A stretch of 56,820 bases of DNA, from assembly GCA_026414565.1 (NCBI GenBank), contig JAOAIT010000001.1, forward strand, positions 1 to 56,820, read 5' to 3'. Shown piece by piece: positions 55,949 to 56,820 of this stretch. The notes under the pieces are model-generated. The model was not told the DNA's origin, made no database searches, and saw nothing but the letters and a program-made list of their open reading frames with translations. The DNA is from Verrucomicrobiia bacterium. Lineage in GTDB: Bacteria > Verrucomicrobiota > Verrucomicrobiia > Limisphaerales > Fontisphaeraceae. A program made the position numbers and the translations under genes. The stretch's first letter is position 1. Each line of letters starts with the position of its first letter.

Positions 55949-56508
55949 ACGTATGTCGTCCACGGGCGCCCTCCGGCGCAACAACCCTTTAACTATGCCT
56001 CCCCCTCGCCGCTTGGCAAGCCCCTTTTCACACCGCCGGGCAAAGCCTGCCAACCGTGCCCCCGTAATGCAACCCAACGGCAGGAGCCCCCGCCGTAATA
56101 ACGAGCTGCTCCATGCTCCACTGGCGGAATTGGAGTGGCGAATGGAACGCAGGCTGAACGCAATCGCACCGTCCCCCCCGCGGCGGTGGGGAAAACGATT
56201 TGCGTTCACGGTGCCAAACAACCGCGTGGAAACTCTCTACCAAAACGGAAAATGCAGAGGGGGAAATGCAAAATGCAAAGTGCAAAATGCAAAGTGCAAG
56301 GTGCAAAATGAAAAATGCAAAGCGGGAGAGTCGCAAGCGAAGGTGCAAAACGGTAGGCATCAGTCCTGATGGTTAATCCCTGCCGGATTGATATGGCTTC
56401 GGGGGGGACGAAGCCTGTTTGATGAAGTGAACACTTAGGAGACCTGCCGCGGGGGGCACTTAGAGCGAGCTGGTCGATTGGGGCTGGACGGTCGCCAACA
56501 TTCCCGTG
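55949..56508. other. gene-poor right end with repeats
   Basis: I see no credible gene here. It contains the heptamer microsatellite at 56264-56319. A hairpin GGCTTC-N9-GAAGCC lies at 56395-56415, followed by TGTTTG, which may be a weak terminator or the trace of a degraded element. Open frames on both strands read like repeat translation. Confidence 0.4.
56264..56319. repeat. heptamer microsatellite, (A/G)A(A/G)TGCA type
   Basis: Eight seven-base units in tandem: AAATGCA, AAATGCA, AAGTGCA, AAATGCA, AAGTGCA, AGGTGCA, AAATGAA, AAATGCA. Each differs from the consensus by at most two bases. In one minus-strand frame it reads as a Cys/Leu/His/Phe repeat, which explains a spurious-looking open frame. 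Confidence 0.85.
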
Positions 56509-56667
56509 ATGGCGTTGAAACCTGAGCAGCTCTGGGAATACGACCCTTACACCCCCAGCTACTACCTTGACTGGCACCGTGACCTCCCGCCCGAAATCAC
56601 GGCGGTCGTCCACCAGGCGGCGGCAGCCATTGCGGCTAAAGGGTCGGCAACCTCGGCGTCCAGGTGA
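56509..56667 (+). CDS. possible small or degraded protein
   Basis: ATG 56509 starts a 52-residue frame (MALKPEQLWEYDPYTPSYY, then LDWHRDLPPEI). The same frame stays open upstream to a stop at 56461-56463 (SELVDWGWTVANIPV), so it may be the remnant of a longer gene. The composition is aromatic-rich and looks coding, but I recognise no family. An opposite-strand frame overlaps it. Confidence 0.3.
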   Translation: MALKPEQLWEYDPYTPSYYLDWHRDLPPEITAVVHQAAAAIAAKGSATSASR

Positions 56668-56820
56668 GCGCCTTGGCCACGTCAAGTTCCAGCCAGTTCA
56701 GGTAACGCTGCTCTTGACGAAGCCAAAGAGCCGTCGTCCGCGATCACCCCGGCCTAATCCCATCTGCTCAGTTGAGCAAGAAGCGATCGCCGGGTTTTGC
56801 CTGGCATGGGCAACCCAGGT
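56668..56820. other. right-end tail
   Basis: I find no gene start, RNA gene or clear repeat in the last 153 bases. It may belong to a gene that begins outside the window. Confidence 0.3.

Noticed and set aside
56206-56685. 159-residue minus-strand frame at the right end
   Set aside because: A Cys/Leu/His/Phe-rich third of it is translation of the heptamer repeat, and no motif was found.

Overview
The window is a high-GC bacterial chromosome segment. The gene content suggests a verrucomicrobial host, probably near the Limisphaera/Pedosphaera type: Tat-exported Gfo/Idh/MocA and PhoD-like proteins, a PEP-CTERM-like protein, an AMMECR1/MEMO/radical-SAM trio, a multihaem cytochrome and a GT21-type glycosyltransferase. 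This assignment is inference from protein style, since there is no rRNA in the window.

Positions 1-11,470 form a foreign island lying on the 3' side of a tRNA-Gly(CCC) gene. Next to the tRNA, on the minus strand, sits a mobility module: a tyrosine integrase broken by a frameshift and lacking active-site residues, an excisionase-like gene with an internal TGA, and an HUH rolling-circle-type replication initiator with a candidate origin upstream. TTTTGTAAACAA-type sites are scattered through this module. Further in lies a minus-strand operon with a clear sigma-70-like promoter. It encodes an AbiEi-like regulator, a SNF2 helicase with a DUF3883 C-terminus, a UvrD-type helicase and the first codons of a DUF1156 DNA methyltransferase. 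I read this as an anti-phage defence locus running off the left edge.

Positions 11,470-41,800 are ordinary chromosome. Mostly minus-strand operons cover AMMECR1/MEMO/radical SAM, thyA with a GH-GT fusion, a nine-haem cytochrome c/b, a CobA-HemD fusion, a phosphohexomutase with a HEAT-repeat protein, an unknown 645-residue protein with a WbuC-type cupin, an ECF sigma/anti-sigma/secreted-protein unit, and a dapF-dapA-dapB-folK-hisB block. Plus-strand genes include a secreted caspase/gingipain-like protein, an esterase, fabI and a radical SAM protein. Four-base ATGA stop/start overlaps are frequent and define many of the operons.

Positions 41,800-56,820 hold tRNA-Ser(GCT), an AT-richer stretch with one choice-of-anchor/PEP-CTERM-like gene, proS, an FAH-family hydrolase, pgi, a GT21 glycosyltransferase, phoD, addB, gluQ, glutaredoxin, a cupin and tRNA-Ala(CGC). 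The right end (about 55.95-56.82 kb) is nearly empty and carries a heptamer microsatellite.
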